Shown piece after piece: positions 8,216 to 17,325 of a stretch of DNA of 64,000 nt (within the stretch, counting starts at the first letter, position 1; every line of letters begins with the position of its first letter). Under the pieces are notes generated by a model. It searched no databases. It saw only the letters and a list, made by a program, of their open reading frames with translations, and was not told the origin of the DNA. Source of the stretch: JBKHYG01 sp046565595 (GTDB lineage: Bacteria; Actinomycetota; AC-67); contig JBKHYG010000121.1 in NCBI GenBank assembly GCA_046565595.1, forward strand, positions 4,159-68,158. Reading direction: 5' to 3'. The translations under genes were made by a program, and so were the position numbers.

Positions 8216-9007
8216 TCAGTCCTTCATGGCGAGCTTCGCTCGCATGTGCTCTACCTGTTGGCTCAACACGCGCACCAGTTCCGCTGGGCGCGAGGCATGT
8301 TCACGAACATCCATCTCCAGCGCGATCGATCCGCCGAACCCGTTCTTCGCGATCTCCTCTAGTAGCGCGCCGATCGGCAGTACGCCCGTCTGTAGAGGAG
8401 AGTGCGAGTCGCGGCCGGTTCCCAGGTTGTTGGACAGGTGGATGTGTGCGATGCGGTCCTGCAGCGAGCGGAAAGCGTCGATCACATCGATGCCACTTAC
8501 ACCGAGGTGGCTCGTGTCCAGCGTCACATCTTCGAAGTCTGAGAGATCCTCTACCGTCGTTACCCGATGGAAGGTGAGGCCCCTTCCTCGGACCCAGACG
8601 GGGAACATGTTCTCCATGCTGATCTTGATCTCGTTGTCTGCACAGAAGGAAGGCAACTCGTCCTCGAGCCAGCGCGCGTAAGAGTTCTGCCACCGGTACG
8701 GAGGGTGTACCACGACCAGATCGGCTCCAGCGTCATGGGCCACCTCGGTGCTCCGCTTGATCTTCTCGATCGGATCTGACGAGAAGACCCCCCGGGTAAG
8801 GAGCAGGAACGGCGCATGGACGCTGCCTATCGACAGTCCCTCTCGGCCCGCGAGATCCTTCAGCGCCTTGCCATCCTGGGTGGTCTTGTCCCCGGTGACC
8901 ATGACCTCTAGGCCGTCGAAGCCTGCTTTCGCGATCGATCCGACCGCATGCTCGAACGCCAACATGTAGAAGGGGCCGGTCGAGCACAGCAGGGCAGGTG
9001 ATGGCAC
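8216..9007 (-). CDS. Sugar phosphate isomerase/epimerase (AP endonuclease 2 fold)
   Basis: A 263-residue TIM-barrel protein of the xylose isomerase-like family. Features are GFDGLEVMV near the N-terminus, IGSVHAPFLLL, DLVVVHPPYRW, KISMENMFP with a metal-ligand Glu, VTLDTSHLGVSG with Asp and His ligands, IAHIHLSNN and a terminal SIALEMDV. These positions fit a divalent-metal site. I chose the GTG that gives the conserved PSPALLCSTGPF N-terminus; the frame stays open upstream but that sequence is Arg/Pro-rich and not conserved-looking. Substrate unknown; an endonuclease IV role is unlikely because several DNA-repair signature residues are not evident. Confidence 0.72.
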   Translation of the reverse strand: MPSPALLCSTGPFYMLAFEHAVGSIAKAGFDGLEVMVTGDKTTQDGKALKDLAGREGLSIGSVHAPFLLLTRGVFSSDPIEKIKRSTEVAHDAGADLVVVHPPYRWQNSYARWLEDELPSFCADNEIKISMENMFPVWVRGRGLTFHRVTTVEDLSDFEDVTLDTSHLGVSGIDVIDAFRSLQDRIAHIHLSNNLGTGRDSHSPLQTGVLPIGALLEEIAKNGFGGSIALEMDVREHASRPAELVRVLSQQVEHMRAKLAMKD

Positions 9008-9059
9008 ACCCGGATGGTATCGGGTGTCACCGCGCGGCGTGGGTATGGATCCGGTTCGT

Positions 9060-9842
9060 TTACCTGAACGATACGACCCGGAGCAACAGACCCACCGCGC
9101 GGGACGGAACCGATGTGTCTGAACCCTCTGGTTCCTCGGCCGCTGTCGGCTCAGCTCTGCTGGGTCGCTCTGCGGGCTTCCCGTCGGCCTTGTTCTCGCT
9201 TGACTCCTTAGGGGAGCTCGTCTCGGCGGGAGCCGGTTCACGCCGATGATCGGCGTCCGACTTCTTGCTGGTGTCACCCTTGGACCGCTGGGCTCCGCCA
9301 GCCGATGAGTCGGCCGGGTCGGATCCACCCCCATGGGAGCCGCTACGGCTGCTGCCGCTGCTGGGCGACGATGACGAGGATGACGAGGATGACGAGGATG
9401 ACGAGGATGACGAGCGGGCTCGCCTGACGAACACCTGGGTTACATAGGTCTCCCCAGACTCATCGACCACCACGCCCACACCTATCTCGGTATATCCGCC
9501 GAGCATGTTCGCTCGGTGCTGCGGCGAAGCCATGAAGGCTTCGTGAAGCATGTATATGTCGCCGCCGACGCCTACATTCTCGCCGGCTGCCTCCCAGGAT
9601 CCGGGGATCTCATCACCGAGGTTCTTGTTGTGATAGATCTCGCCGCGCTGCTGCATCCGCTTCGAATGCCTCTCGGCGATCTGCGACAGATCGTCTCGCA
9701 GGATCAGCGCTCTGTACCCGCGCTGGGCGCGTTCCTGGTTGATCATCTCCGCGACCTGGCTCTCTGGGGTCGCCGCTCGTGCGGCGTTCGGAACCCCGAT
9801 GAGCCCGATCAGCAAGCATGTGAGTGTGACCGTCCTTCTCAT
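9060..9842 (-). CDS. Secreted CAP-domain protein with poly-Ser tail
   Basis: A 260-residue exported protein. A signal peptide (RRTVTLTCLLIGLIG to ARA) is followed by a CAP/SCP domain at about 25-145: VAEMINQERAQRG, the conserved His in IAERHSKRM, IYHNKNLG, AGENVGVG and MASPQHRANML. Bacterial CAP proteins of this kind are extracellular and of mostly unknown activity. After residue 145 the protein is low complexity: about 16 consecutive serines encoded by a nine-base tandem repeat, then Ser/Gly/Lys/Glu-rich sequence likely to be unfolded or wall-spanning. AGGGGAAG directly precedes the ATG. Confidence 0.82.
   Translation of the reverse strand: MRRTVTLTCLLIGLIGVPNAARAATPESQVAEMINQERAQRGYRALILRDDLSQIAERHSKRMQQRGEIYHNKNLGDEIPGSWEAAGENVGVGGDIYMLHEAFMASPQHRANMLGGYTEIGVGVVVDESGETYVTQVFVRRARSSSSSSSSSSSSSSSSPSSGSSRSGSHGGGSDPADSSAGGAQRSKGDTSKKSDADHRREPAPAETSSPKESSENKADGKPAERPSRAEPTAAEEPEGSDTSVPSRAVGLLLRVVSFR
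9370..9414 (+). repeat. Nine-base tandem repeat, five copies, inside CAP gene
   Basis: GATGACGAG is repeated five times without error. Read on the minus strand it encodes the serine run of the CAP protein. Because the unit is a multiple of three, copy-number change would lengthen or shorten the serine linker without a frameshift. Confidence 0.9.
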
Positions 9843-10053
9843 CTTCCCCTGCCCTGTCGCCCGTGCCGCGCAGGAGGTATCGGATGTGGGTGGTGCGGTC
9901 TTGACTCGGAATTCCTATGCCTTCTCGGGCACAAGAGTCGGAATCGGGCGCGCCGTGTCGGAAGTTGTCCGGTTCTGGGAAGGAAGTCGTTTCGCGGCTC
10001 ATCCTCCGCTTGACCTAGGCTCGGCTCGGCACACCGGGACAGGAGGGACGACC

Positions 10054-11580
10054 CTGAGCAAGGAACAGCAAGCCAGCAACGCCGCCGCGCCGCTCCGCAG
10101 CAGCGCCGCGGGTGATGGCTCGCATATCGCCTTGATCTATCAGGACCGCTCCATCTCGTACGCGGATCTGGATAGCCGGGTCGATCGGGTCACAGCGGCG
10201 CTGACATCGGTCGGCGTCCGCAAGGGAGACCGTGTTGCGCTGATGATCCAGAACATCCCGGCGTTCGTCGAGACCTACTACGGGATCTTGCGCACCGGTG
10301 CCGTAGCGGTCCCAATGAACATCGGCTACACGCCAGACGAGGTTGCTCACATCCTGAGCGACAGCGAGGCTCGTGCCCTGATCGTCGCCGATCCCTTCGC
10401 GGGGGTCGTCGACGGGCTACGTGAGACCCTGCCGATGCTCGAGCATGTCGTGGTGGTAGGTGGCACGCGCACGGGAACCATCTCTTACGACCAGTTCCTC
10501 AACATGGGGGACACCGCTACGGATGCCGATTGCGCCGAGGATGACCTCGCGTGTCTGGTGTACACCAGCGGGACCACCGGCAGGCCCAAGGGCGCGATGC
10601 TCTCGCATGGGAACCTGCTGTCCAACCTCGAACAGATGTCGCAGGTGCCTTTGCTTCAAGCACAGGAGAGCGATGTGGTGTTGCTCGTCCTGCCGCTGTT
10701 CCACATCTACGCGCTGAATGTGTGCCTCGGGCTGGCGATCCGGGAGGGCGCGACCGCTCTGCTGCTGGAGCGATTCGACGCGGTCGGTTCACTGGATCAG
10801 GTCGAGAAGCACGGAGTGACCGTGCTCTATGGCGCGCCGCCGATGTACTCGGCCTGGCTCAACACCCCGGGGACAGAAAGCAGGGACCTCTCCAAGGTCC
10901 GGCTGGCGGTTTCGGGAGCTGCCGCGCTGCCCGCGTCGGTGATGGAGGCATTCCGCGATCGACTCGGGATCACGATCTGGGAGGGATACGGCCTCACCGA
11001 GACTTCGCCGGCGTTGACCAGCAACGCCATGGGTGATGAGGCGAAGCCCGGATCGATCGGCAGGGCGCTACCCGGTGTAGAGATCAGGCTCGTTGACGAG
11101 GACGGCGAAGATGTCGTCGAGGGCGACCCTGGCGAGATCGTCACCAGGGGTCCGAACATCTTCCAAGGCTATTGGCGACGCGATCAGGACACCAAGGAAG
11201 CCTTCAGATCCGGATGGTTCCACACCGGTGATGTCGCCTATCGCGACGAGGATGGGTACCTGTTCATCGTGGATCGCAAGAAGGATCTCATCATCGTGAG
11301 CGGGTTCAATGTGTATCCGCGCGAGGTCGAGGAGGTGCTCTTGCGACACCCCAAGGTGGCCGAGGTCGCTGTCGTCGGCGTGGCGCATCCATACTCTGGA
11401 GAGGCCGTCAAGGCCGTGATCGTCTTGACCGAAGGAGCCAGCGCGACGGAGGAAGAGTTCGACGATTTCAGTCGTCGCCACCTCGCGCGCTTCAAGTGTC
11501 CGTCCGTGATCGAGTTCGCTAGCGCGTTGCCTCATACCATGACGGGCAAGGTGTTGCGTAGGGCGTTGCGCGAAGACTGA
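10054..11580 (+). CDS. Long-chain fatty acid CoA ligase (AMP-binding family)
   Basis: A protein of about 508 residues from the chosen start. It activates a carboxylic acid to acyl-AMP and then acyl-CoA. The adenylation core is clear: LVYTSGTTGRPKGAMLSH (P-loop), WEGYGLTETSP, GWFHTGDVAYRDEDGYLFIVDRKKD and the final TMTGKVLRR lysine motif. The frame is open back to 9739, across the promoter of the divergent CAP gene, but conserved sequence begins only near 10080. An AGGAGG six to seven bases before a CTG at 10054 is the best start signal; GTG at 9955 is the alternative. Its stop overlaps the next gene. Fatty-acid chain specificity cannot be read. Confidence 0.85.
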   Translation: MSKEQQASNAAAPLRSSAAGDGSHIALIYQDRSISYADLDSRVDRVTAALTSVGVRKGDRVALMIQNIPAFVETYYGILRTGAVAVPMNIGYTPDEVAHILSDSEARALIVADPFAGVVDGLRETLPMLEHVVVVGGTRTGTISYDQFLNMGDTATDADCAEDDLACLVYTSGTTGRPKGAMLSHGNLLSNLEQMSQVPLLQAQESDVVLLVLPLFHIYALNVCLGLAIREGATALLLERFDAVGSLDQVEKHGVTVLYGAPPMYSAWLNTPGTESRDLSKVRLAVSGAAALPASVMEAFRDRLGITIWEGYGLTETSPALTSNAMGDEAKPGSIGRALPGVEIRLVDEDGEDVVEGDPGEIVTRGPNIFQGYWRRDQDTKEAFRSGWFHTGDVAYRDEDGYLFIVDRKKDLIIVSGFNVYPREVEEVLLRHPKVAEVAVVGVAHPYSGEAVKAVIVLTEGASATEEEFDDFSRRHLARFKCPSVIEFASALPHTMTGKVLRRALRED

Positions 11581-12287
11581 TGTTGATATTCCCTGCCGCC
11601 GCTACAGTCATCAGCGCCCTGTTCTCGTGGTCCTTGTTCCGGGCTTACGGCCGCACGAAGCGGCTCCAATCCTTCGCATGGGGCGTGTCCCTGGCGATGT
11701 ACGCGGTCGCGAGCGCGATGCTGCTCCTAGCCGATGTCTACGGCTGGGGAGGCATCTCGTATCGGCTCTTCTGGTTGTTCGGGGCGCTGCTGAATGTTCC
11801 CTGGCTAGCCGCTGGAAGCTTCGCCCTCGCCTTCCCGAAACTGGCTCGCGTCGGGATCGCGGTCGTGGCCGTCGCGAGCGCTCTCATGATCGGTGCGACG
11901 CTCGCCGCTGATCCCGATACCGCCTTGCTCGCTCTGGAAGATGGGATCCCGCGCGGTAAGGAGATCTGGCCAGCGGGCTCCAACATGCTGTCGATGGTCC
12001 GCTGGGCATCGATCGGAGGATGGCTGATAGTCGTCGGTATAGCGCTGTGGACCTCTCGTAGTCGAGGGGGGATGCGTCCGTCGAAGGACCGAAGGCTCGG
12101 CAACACGCTGATCGTTATCGGAGTCTCGATCGTCGCCGTCGGTGGATTCGCGCTGGGAAGGCTAGGAGGGACCGCGGCTTTCTCCGCGACCCTGGCCATG
12201 GGGGTCGCCTTCATGTACGCGGGCTTCCGCGCTGCGAGCAGAGCACCTAGGTTCGAGGTGACCGATCCCGGTGAACAGTCGACCTGA
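11580..12287 (+). CDS. Multispanning membrane protein of unknown function
   Basis: A 235-residue integral membrane protein with about seven hydrophobic helices and short basic loops, such as RAYGRTKRLQ after the first helix and SRSRGGMRPSKDRR between later ones. The N-terminus is outside or buried and the C-terminus is short and acidic. The ATG overlaps the TGA of the acyl-CoA ligase gene by one base and its 3' end overlaps the glutaredoxin-like gene by 17 bases, so all three are probably one transcript. I see no catalytic or transporter motif and do not recognise the family. Confidence 0.72.
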   Translation: MLIFPAAATVISALFSWSLFRAYGRTKRLQSFAWGVSLAMYAVASAMLLLADVYGWGGISYRLFWLFGALLNVPWLAAGSFALAFPKLARVGIAVVAVASALMIGATLAADPDTALLALEDGIPRGKEIWPAGSNMLSMVRWASIGGWLIVVGIALWTSRSRGGMRPSKDRRLGNTLIVIGVSIVAVGGFALGRLGGTAAFSATLAMGVAFMYAGFRAASRAPRFEVTDPGEQST

Positions 12288-12504
12288 CCCTCCTCGCGTC
12301 GTCCTGTACTCGAAGGATGGCTGTCACCTGTGTGAGGATGCCGCCGAGATGTTGCGGGCACTCGGCATCGAGTTCCTAGTAGCGCACGATCCAGCGTTCG
12401 ATGAGCGCATCCCGGTCATCAAGGTGGACGGACGGATCGTCACCGAGGGTCGGGTCAGCATGCGCCCGGTGCGCGCCGCATTGAAGCGCCAACCTAAAGG
12501 CTGA
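12271..12504 (+). CDS. Glutaredoxin-like small thiol protein (DUF836 type)
   Basis: A 77-residue protein with a thioredoxin-fold pattern: the strand RVVLYSKDGC, the C-x-x-C motif CHLC in the first helix, a cis-proline candidate in RIPVIKVDG, and a C-terminal helix. This matches small glutaredoxin-like proteins often called DUF836. It would act in thiol-disulfide exchange in the cytoplasm. A GTG start lies inside the end of the preceding membrane-protein gene. Partner and substrate are not evident. Confidence 0.78.
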   Translation: MNSRPDPPRVVLYSKDGCHLCEDAAEMLRALGIEFLVAHDPAFDERIPVIKVDGRIVTEGRVSMRPVRAALKRQPKG

Positions 12505-12528
12505 GGGCCGGCCTGAAGGCCGACCCTC
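12503..12528. terminator. Bidirectional terminator-like hairpin
   Basis: A 12-bp stem with one internal mismatch (GAGGGCCGGCCT against AGGCCGACCCTC) begins inside the stop codon of the glutaredoxin-like gene. It lies between convergent genes, so it could end both transcripts. No T run follows. Confidence 0.5.
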
Positions 12529-12552
12529 GAAGTCCTGTTGCTCATCCGGAGA

Positions 12553-13005
12553 TCAGTTGCCAGGTACCGTCGAGGTGACGATGATCTCGCCCTGTAGTCC
12601 GACGCCCGGAGAGGTGCCCAGGCAGTCGATCGGGCCGAGAGCGGCGTCCACATAGACCGCGAGGCTGAACGCGCCATCGGGTACCTCGATGTCGGCGGTC
12701 GAACCGCAGAAAGAGCCGTTCGCGAGGCTGTTTCCGTCCAGGCCGATGGCATCCGACAGGTCCCAGTAGCCGCCAACGGGTAACCCACTGACATCCTCGA
12801 TCGTGATCTGCACGCTCGTCTCGTCGCCGATCAGATCGAAGCAAGCCCCGCCGAGGCCGCCAAGGTCAGGGTCGGATGCGTCGCACTGCAGCACGATCGC
12901 GTCCCCGGCTAGTTGTGTGTAGAGCTTGGTCTCTGTACGCGTGTCAGCCTGAGCGCTGCCCATGGCCATCAGTACGGCCATAGCGGCCAGCAGGATCCTT
13001 CGCAT
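12553..13005 (-). CDS. Small secreted protein, unrecognised
   Basis: A 150-residue protein with a clear signal peptide (MRRILLAAMAVLMAMGSAQA). The mature part of about 130 residues has no charged-rich helices and looks beta-rich, with four or more cysteines (in LQCDAS, GACFDL, SFCGST, DCLGTS) that could form two disulfides outside the cell. I do not recognise the family. It stands alone between a convergent terminator-like hairpin and a luciferase-like oxidoreductase gene on the same strand. Confidence 0.68.
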   Translation of the reverse strand: MRRILLAAMAVLMAMGSAQADTRTETKLYTQLAGDAIVLQCDASDPDLGGLGGACFDLIGDETSVQITIEDVSGLPVGGYWDLSDAIGLDGNSLANGSFCGSTADIEVPDGAFSLAVYVDAALGPIDCLGTSPGVGLQGEIIVTSTVPGN

Positions 13006-13066
13006 CGTCCCTCCATGAGTATGGACCGGCGGGAGCCGGGGTGCCTAACGATTCGCCGCGGGGGCG

Positions 13067-14107
13067 TCACTTCCTCTGTAGCACGGGTACGACCTCATGC
13101 TGGAAGCGCTCGAGCGATCTCCTGGCGCGGTCCTTCGGCATGCCGACGGGAGCGAGGATCCCGCTGATGAAGGCTTCTCGTAGCGGAAGGTCTGCGAGCC
13201 CATCTACCAGCGGCCTCAGTTGTGTGGCGACCTCCTCGGGCGTGCCGATGACGGTGCCCGCTCTGACGGCATCTTCCCACTGCGCTGCCTCTTCGTCGCA
13301 TCCCTCTAGATCGCTGCGCCCCTGAGCCCACCGCAGGTAGGAGCCCCGCGTGTGGAGGACGCCTCGCCGGATCGATGCCCAGGCGTCGTCGGCGTCATCA
13401 CCGATCCCGATGGGCAGGAAACACCCGAACGAGAACGGAGCCGTCACGCCGTGGGCGCCGCGTATGGCGAGTACCTCCTTGACCTTCTCGAGCAGTTGTT
13501 CGGGTCCGCCTGCGGTGGAGGGTGGGAAGTAGCCGTCCGCCTCGAGAGCGGCCCGCTTGATCGCGGGTTCACTCGCGCCGCCGAGGAAGATCGGGATCTG
13601 ATGGCCAGGTACCGGCGTGATCCGGATGTCGTCATACCTCAGTTGGTCGCCATCGGTCGAGAACCGACCACCCGACCAAGCGTCGCGCAACATCGAGACG
13701 AGTTCGCTCATGCGCTTACCGCGTGCTCGCTTCTCGACCCCGAACATGCGGTATTCCTCTTCGCTCCAGCCGAGTCCGAGTCCGAGTCGGAGCCTCCCTC
13801 CCGAGATGAGATCCACGACGGCGGCATCCTCTGCGATCCGGATCGGGTCATGCAGCGGAGCTAGTAGGACGCCGGTTCCTATCCCGATGTTCTGCGTGCG
13901 CGCGGCGACGGCCGCCAGGAAGGCAAGCGTCGACGGGATGTATCCATCCTCGCTCCCATGGTGCTCAGCTAGCCAGAATGAGTGGTATCCCAACTCATCG
14001 GCGTACTGGGCCAACTCGAGCGCGTCGGCATACAGCTCTCTGTACGAGCGGGTCTCCCAGGACGGCCGCTGCAGTGTCATCTGCCCGAAGGCGAAAGAGA
14101 CGGTCAT
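13067..14107 (-). CDS. Luciferase-like (LLM) flavin/F420-dependent oxidoreductase
   Basis: A 346-residue TIM-barrel protein of the bacterial luciferase-like family. Typical segments are FWLAEHHGSEDGYIPSTL, IGIGTGVLLAPLHDPIRIAEDAAVVDLISGGRLRLGLGLGW, and PIFLGGASEPAIKRAA. In actinobacteria most members use coenzyme F420, though FMN enzymes have the same fold, so the cofactor is inferred. The position of HDPIRIAED fits the conserved family core. It is not obviously in an operon: the ccsB gene starts 25 bases away in the same direction. Substrate unknown. Confidence 0.82.
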   Translation of the reverse strand: MTVSFAFGQMTLQRPSWETRSYRELYADALELAQYADELGYHSFWLAEHHGSEDGYIPSTLAFLAAVAARTQNIGIGTGVLLAPLHDPIRIAEDAAVVDLISGGRLRLGLGLGWSEEEYRMFGVEKRARGKRMSELVSMLRDAWSGGRFSTDGDQLRYDDIRITPVPGHQIPIFLGGASEPAIKRAALEADGYFPPSTAGGPEQLLEKVKEVLAIRGAHGVTAPFSFGCFLPIGIGDDADDAWASIRRGVLHTRGSYLRWAQGRSDLEGCDEEAAQWEDAVRAGTVIGTPEEVATQLRPLVDGLADLPLREAFISGILAPVGMPKDRARRSLERFQHEVVPVLQRK

Positions 14108-14131
14108 GACTGCGACGCTACCGTCGCACGG

Positions 14132-15058
14132 TCACTTCGCGTAGGAATGCAAGCCAGCGATCCAGAGGTTCACCGCGAAGTAGGTGAACATCACCGCAGC
14201 GAACCCGACCGTGTTGATGACCGCAACGCGCGTGCCCTTCCATCCAGCCGTCGAACGGGCGTGTAGTTCCGCTGCGTAGATGACCCAGGTCACGAAGGCC
14301 CAGGTCTCTTTAGGGTCCCAACCCCAATACCGCCCCCACGCTTCGTGCGCCCAGACCGCACCGGCCAGGACAGCGAAGGTCCAGATCGGGAAGGCGAATG
14401 CCACTGTGCGAGCCGACATGCGATCGAGAGCGAGCGACGATGGGAGGCGTGCCATCAGGCCGCTTCGCCTCGGTTCCGGGGGCAGGGCTGGGTCGATCTC
14501 GGTCTCCGGCTCGAATGTCGAAACATGGGCTGCTCCGACGGTGGATCCGATGGTCCGCCGCTCCCAGCGTCTCTTGGTGACCGTGAGCACGGTGAATAGG
14601 AAGGAGATGCCGAAGAGGGTCGAACCGATGATCGCAGCGATCACATGGAACTTCAGCCAGATCGAGTTCAGGGCGGGCACCAATTCGCGCGCCGGTACAT
14701 AGACCATCCTCGCGAAGGCGAGAGAGAGGACCGCGGCGCCTAGGGCGAATCCGGCGAACTCGCGCAGTCCGAGGCGCCTATCGATCCAGAGTAGATAGAC
14801 GAGCACCAACAGCAAGCCGAGCAACGATGAGTACTCGTACATATTGCCCCAAGGGACCCTGCCAGCAGCCAGGCCTCTTGCTGTGACGGATCCGAGATGG
14901 ACCGCCGCTCCGAGCCAGGTGACCCCTACTGCGAGGGAACCCAGTCGGTCCTTCTTGAAGGCCAGGAACGCGAAGCTGGCGACCATCGCAACGCCGTAAG
15001 CAGCCAACGCCCACCAGAACAGCGAATCCGATAGCGCAGCCAGTCCGGTGTCGATCAC
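14132..15058 (-). CDS. ccsB: Cytochrome c biogenesis protein CcsB (CcsA/ResC type)
   Basis: A 308-residue membrane protein, one half of the System II heme exporter/ligase that attaches heme to apocytochromes c outside the membrane. The signature tryptophan-rich WWD-like stretch (WGRYWGWDPKETW) is near the C-terminus, with conserved histidines in flanking helices (KFHVIAAIIG, VWAHEAWG, LHARS). About eight helices are visible. The GTG start overlaps the stop of resB by four bases and has a GAAGG upstream; the frame runs further upstream in the resB region but is not hydrophobic. It forms an operon with resB, ccdA and a resA-like gene and should serve the nearby diheme cytochrome c. Confidence 0.9.
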   Translation of the reverse strand: MIDTGLAALSDSLFWWALAAYGVAMVASFAFLAFKKDRLGSLAVGVTWLGAAVHLGSVTARGLAAGRVPWGNMYEYSSLLGLLLVLVYLLWIDRRLGLREFAGFALGAAVLSLAFARMVYVPARELVPALNSIWLKFHVIAAIIGSTLFGISFLFTVLTVTKRRWERRTIGSTVGAAHVSTFEPETEIDPALPPEPRRSGLMARLPSSLALDRMSARTVAFAFPIWTFAVLAGAVWAHEAWGRYWGWDPKETWAFVTWVIYAAELHARSTAGWKGTRVAVINTVGFAAVMFTYFAVNLWIAGLHSYAK

Positions 15059-16524
15059 GGTACCTTCACCCCTCCTAGTGCTCGTTCGTGCCCGATCACT
15101 CGATCGATCTCCTCGACCAGCCCATCGAACTCTTCGCTGGCGGCCTGCTTGCGTTGGAAAGCGTGTCCTGCGATCTCGAGGACGGTCATGTAGCCGTCCG
15201 TCGTGGCTCGCAGCCATACACGGCGGCGGAAACCATACAGGCCTGGGATGAGCCCGACCAACATGGCGACCGCCCCTGCGAACAGCATCCAGGCGCCAGG
15301 GTTGTACCCGATCTGGAACACCGAGTATTGAACCATGTCGGAGAAGGTGATCGTGATGCCGTTGGTCAGCTCGTCGCTTCGTCCTATCCCCACGATCGAA
15401 TCACCGACTCGGGTCAGTCCGGCAGGGTCGAGAGCGTAGACATTCTGCGGCTTGTCCAAACCCAGGTCACCGAGCAGCACCTGCGAGACGATGACAGGGT
15501 CGCGGGGCGCTCGGTTGCGGTCTCGCAACCCTCCCTCGGGCCCCTCGAACGGGTCGACGAAGAGTTGCATGGCGAGACCTAGTTGCTGCGGCTGTGTTCC
15601 CGGCACCTTGGCTACCCCGGTCCATGCGCCGTTGTTGGGCAGGAATACGGTGGGGCCGTCATACAGGACCCGACCCTCCTGTTCGACCTTGATCACCGGA
15701 GCCCAGCCCCAGGCGATCTGGTAGATCCTTCGGCCCTCGTACCGCAGGGGATAGTTGACGGTGATCTTCTCGTCTTCCACGATGACCTGGCCATCGGCGT
15801 CGCGCAGGGTGACGGTCGACTCGAAGTGCTTCGGGATCCCGGATGGGAACCACTCGACATCGAACTCCTCTAGACGGAGTTGGAACCCGGTATGGCGTGA
15901 GCCGAAGAAGCGTCCGGGAGAGATGGTGTCGTATTCGGTAGGCGTGTCGGTGAAGGTCGCTCCTTCGACCACGAGGACCTGGCCGCTCGCTCCGAAGAGT
16001 CTCCCAAGGGCAACCCCGAGCAATATGACGAGGATGGAGGTGTGGAACAGCAGACTGCCCGACTCGCGCAGGTGCCCACGCTCAGCGGCTACGCCGTCGT
16101 CGATATCGACGACCTTGAATCGCCTTCGGAGCAGCACCGAGCGCGCGGACTCGAGGACCTCGCTGGGCGAGCGGGTCGTGCGCGCGCGCACATACCGTTC
16201 CTGACGCTCGAGGTCTCCGGTCGCGTGCGGATCACGACGCAGCCGTCGAAGTTGGACCCGGTATCGGCTCGTCAAGCAGCCGATCAAGGAGACCAACAGG
16301 AGCAGATAGATGGGAGTGAACCACCAAGAGCCGTAGACATCGAACAGATCGAAGAACTCCGCGACAGGCGTCCAACCCGGGTTCTTGCTCTGCCACTGGC
16401 TGACCGAACGCGCCGAGATGGCTCGCTGAGGGAACAGCGAACCCACTGCCGATCCGGCAGCCAAGAAGAACAGCAGGATGATCGCCGTACGCATCCGCGT
16501 CAGCCCCTGCCAGGCGCGTCTCAT
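15055..16524 (-). CDS. resB: Cytochrome c biogenesis protein ResB
   Basis: A 489-residue membrane protein that partners CcsB in System II cytochrome c maturation. Two N-terminal helices (around 10-30 and 75-95), a third near 170 (LLFHTSILVILLGVALG), a large outside domain and a last helix near 435 (GAWMLFAGAVAMLVGLIPG) match ResB. The outside domain contains RLEEFDVEWFPSG and YPLRYEGRRIYQIAWGW, typical of the family. It lies between ccdA and ccsB and overlaps ccsB by four bases. Confidence 0.88.
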   Translation of the reverse strand: MRRAWQGLTRMRTAIILLFFLAAGSAVGSLFPQRAISARSVSQWQSKNPGWTPVAEFFDLFDVYGSWWFTPIYLLLLVSLIGCLTSRYRVQLRRLRRDPHATGDLERQERYVRARTTRSPSEVLESARSVLLRRRFKVVDIDDGVAAERGHLRESGSLLFHTSILVILLGVALGRLFGASGQVLVVEGATFTDTPTEYDTISPGRFFGSRHTGFQLRLEEFDVEWFPSGIPKHFESTVTLRDADGQVIVEDEKITVNYPLRYEGRRIYQIAWGWAPVIKVEQEGRVLYDGPTVFLPNNGAWTGVAKVPGTQPQQLGLAMQLFVDPFEGPEGGLRDRNRAPRDPVIVSQVLLGDLGLDKPQNVYALDPAGLTRVGDSIVGIGRSDELTNGITITFSDMVQYSVFQIGYNPGAWMLFAGAVAMLVGLIPGLYGFRRRVWLRATTDGYMTVLEIAGHAFQRKQAASEEFDGLVEEIDRVIGHERALGGVKVP

Positions 16525-16575
16525 CCGGGTCTACAGGGTACGCGCCTTCGGAGGGCGGCGCATCAGGCCTCGCTC

Positions 16576-17325
16576 TTAGATGGCGGGCACGAAGTTGTTG
16601 GACCAGCGCAGGATCGGAGCCATCAACGAGGTCCAGAGATCGGTCACGAGCAGGATGCCGATCGCGACCATGAAGGTGCCGCCTACGACCTGGATCTTGC
16701 GGAGGTTCCTCTTGAAGAACGAGCCACGGAGGATGCGTTCTGCTCCCAGGGACGCGAGCAGGAACCACAGACCGAAACCGAGCGAGAAGAAGATCAGCAG
16801 AAGCGTGCCTCGGACGACCGAGCCCTCGTTCGCTGCCAGCGTCAGGATGACCCCGAGGCCCGGTCCCACGCAGGGTGTCCATCCAGCGCCGAAGGCCATC
16901 CCGAGAGGGAACGCACCGGCCATGCCGGGCTTTACGCTCTTCAAGAATGGACGCTTCTCGCGTTCCAGGAACGGGAAGAGTCGTGGGAGGATGAAGGCCA
17001 TCCCCATCACTATGACGATCACGCCGGCGATGCGGGTTATCGCCTTGAGATTGCGGGTCAGTACGGATCCCAAAGCGCTCGCCGAAGCGCCGAGCGCAGC
17101 GAAGATGACAGTGAACCCCAGGATGAACAGCAGGGTTGCGAAGATCAGGCGTTTACGGCCTTGGCCCGGTTGAGCCGCGAGTTCCTGGCCGCCAACGCCT
17201 CCCATGTACGAGAGGTATCCCGGCAACAACGGCAAGACGCAGGGCGAGAAGAACGAGACGGTGCCGACGATGAAGGCGATCAGCGGCCCGATCGGTCCGA
17301 GCAGTGCATCCTCGACGCCGCTCAC
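16576..17325 (-). CDS. ccdA: Thiol-disulfide transport protein CcdA
   Basis: A 249-residue, six-helix membrane protein that carries reducing equivalents from cytoplasmic thioredoxin to outside thioredoxin-like proteins. The two redox cysteines are in FSPCVLPLLPGY in helix 1 and AGWTPCVGPGLG in helix 4, as in CcdA and the core of DsbD. Its GTG start overlaps the stop of the resA-like gene by four bases, so it probably reduces that protein, which in turn keeps apocytochrome c thiols reduced for heme attachment. Confidence 0.9.
   Translation of the reverse strand: MSGVEDALLGPIGPLIAFIVGTVSFFSPCVLPLLPGYLSYMGGVGGQELAAQPGQGRKRLIFATLLFILGFTVIFAALGASASALGSVLTRNLKAITRIAGVIVIVMGMAFILPRLFPFLEREKRPFLKSVKPGMAGAFPLGMAFGAGWTPCVGPGLGVILTLAANEGSVVRGTLLLIFFSLGFGLWFLLASLGAERILRGSFFKRNLRKIQVVGGTFMVAIGILLVTDLWTSLMAPILRWSNNFVPAI

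Noticed and set aside
9265..9447. Asp/Glu-repeat peptide on the plus strand
   Set aside because: It is the complementary reading of the poly-Ser repeat of the CAP gene and has no other support.
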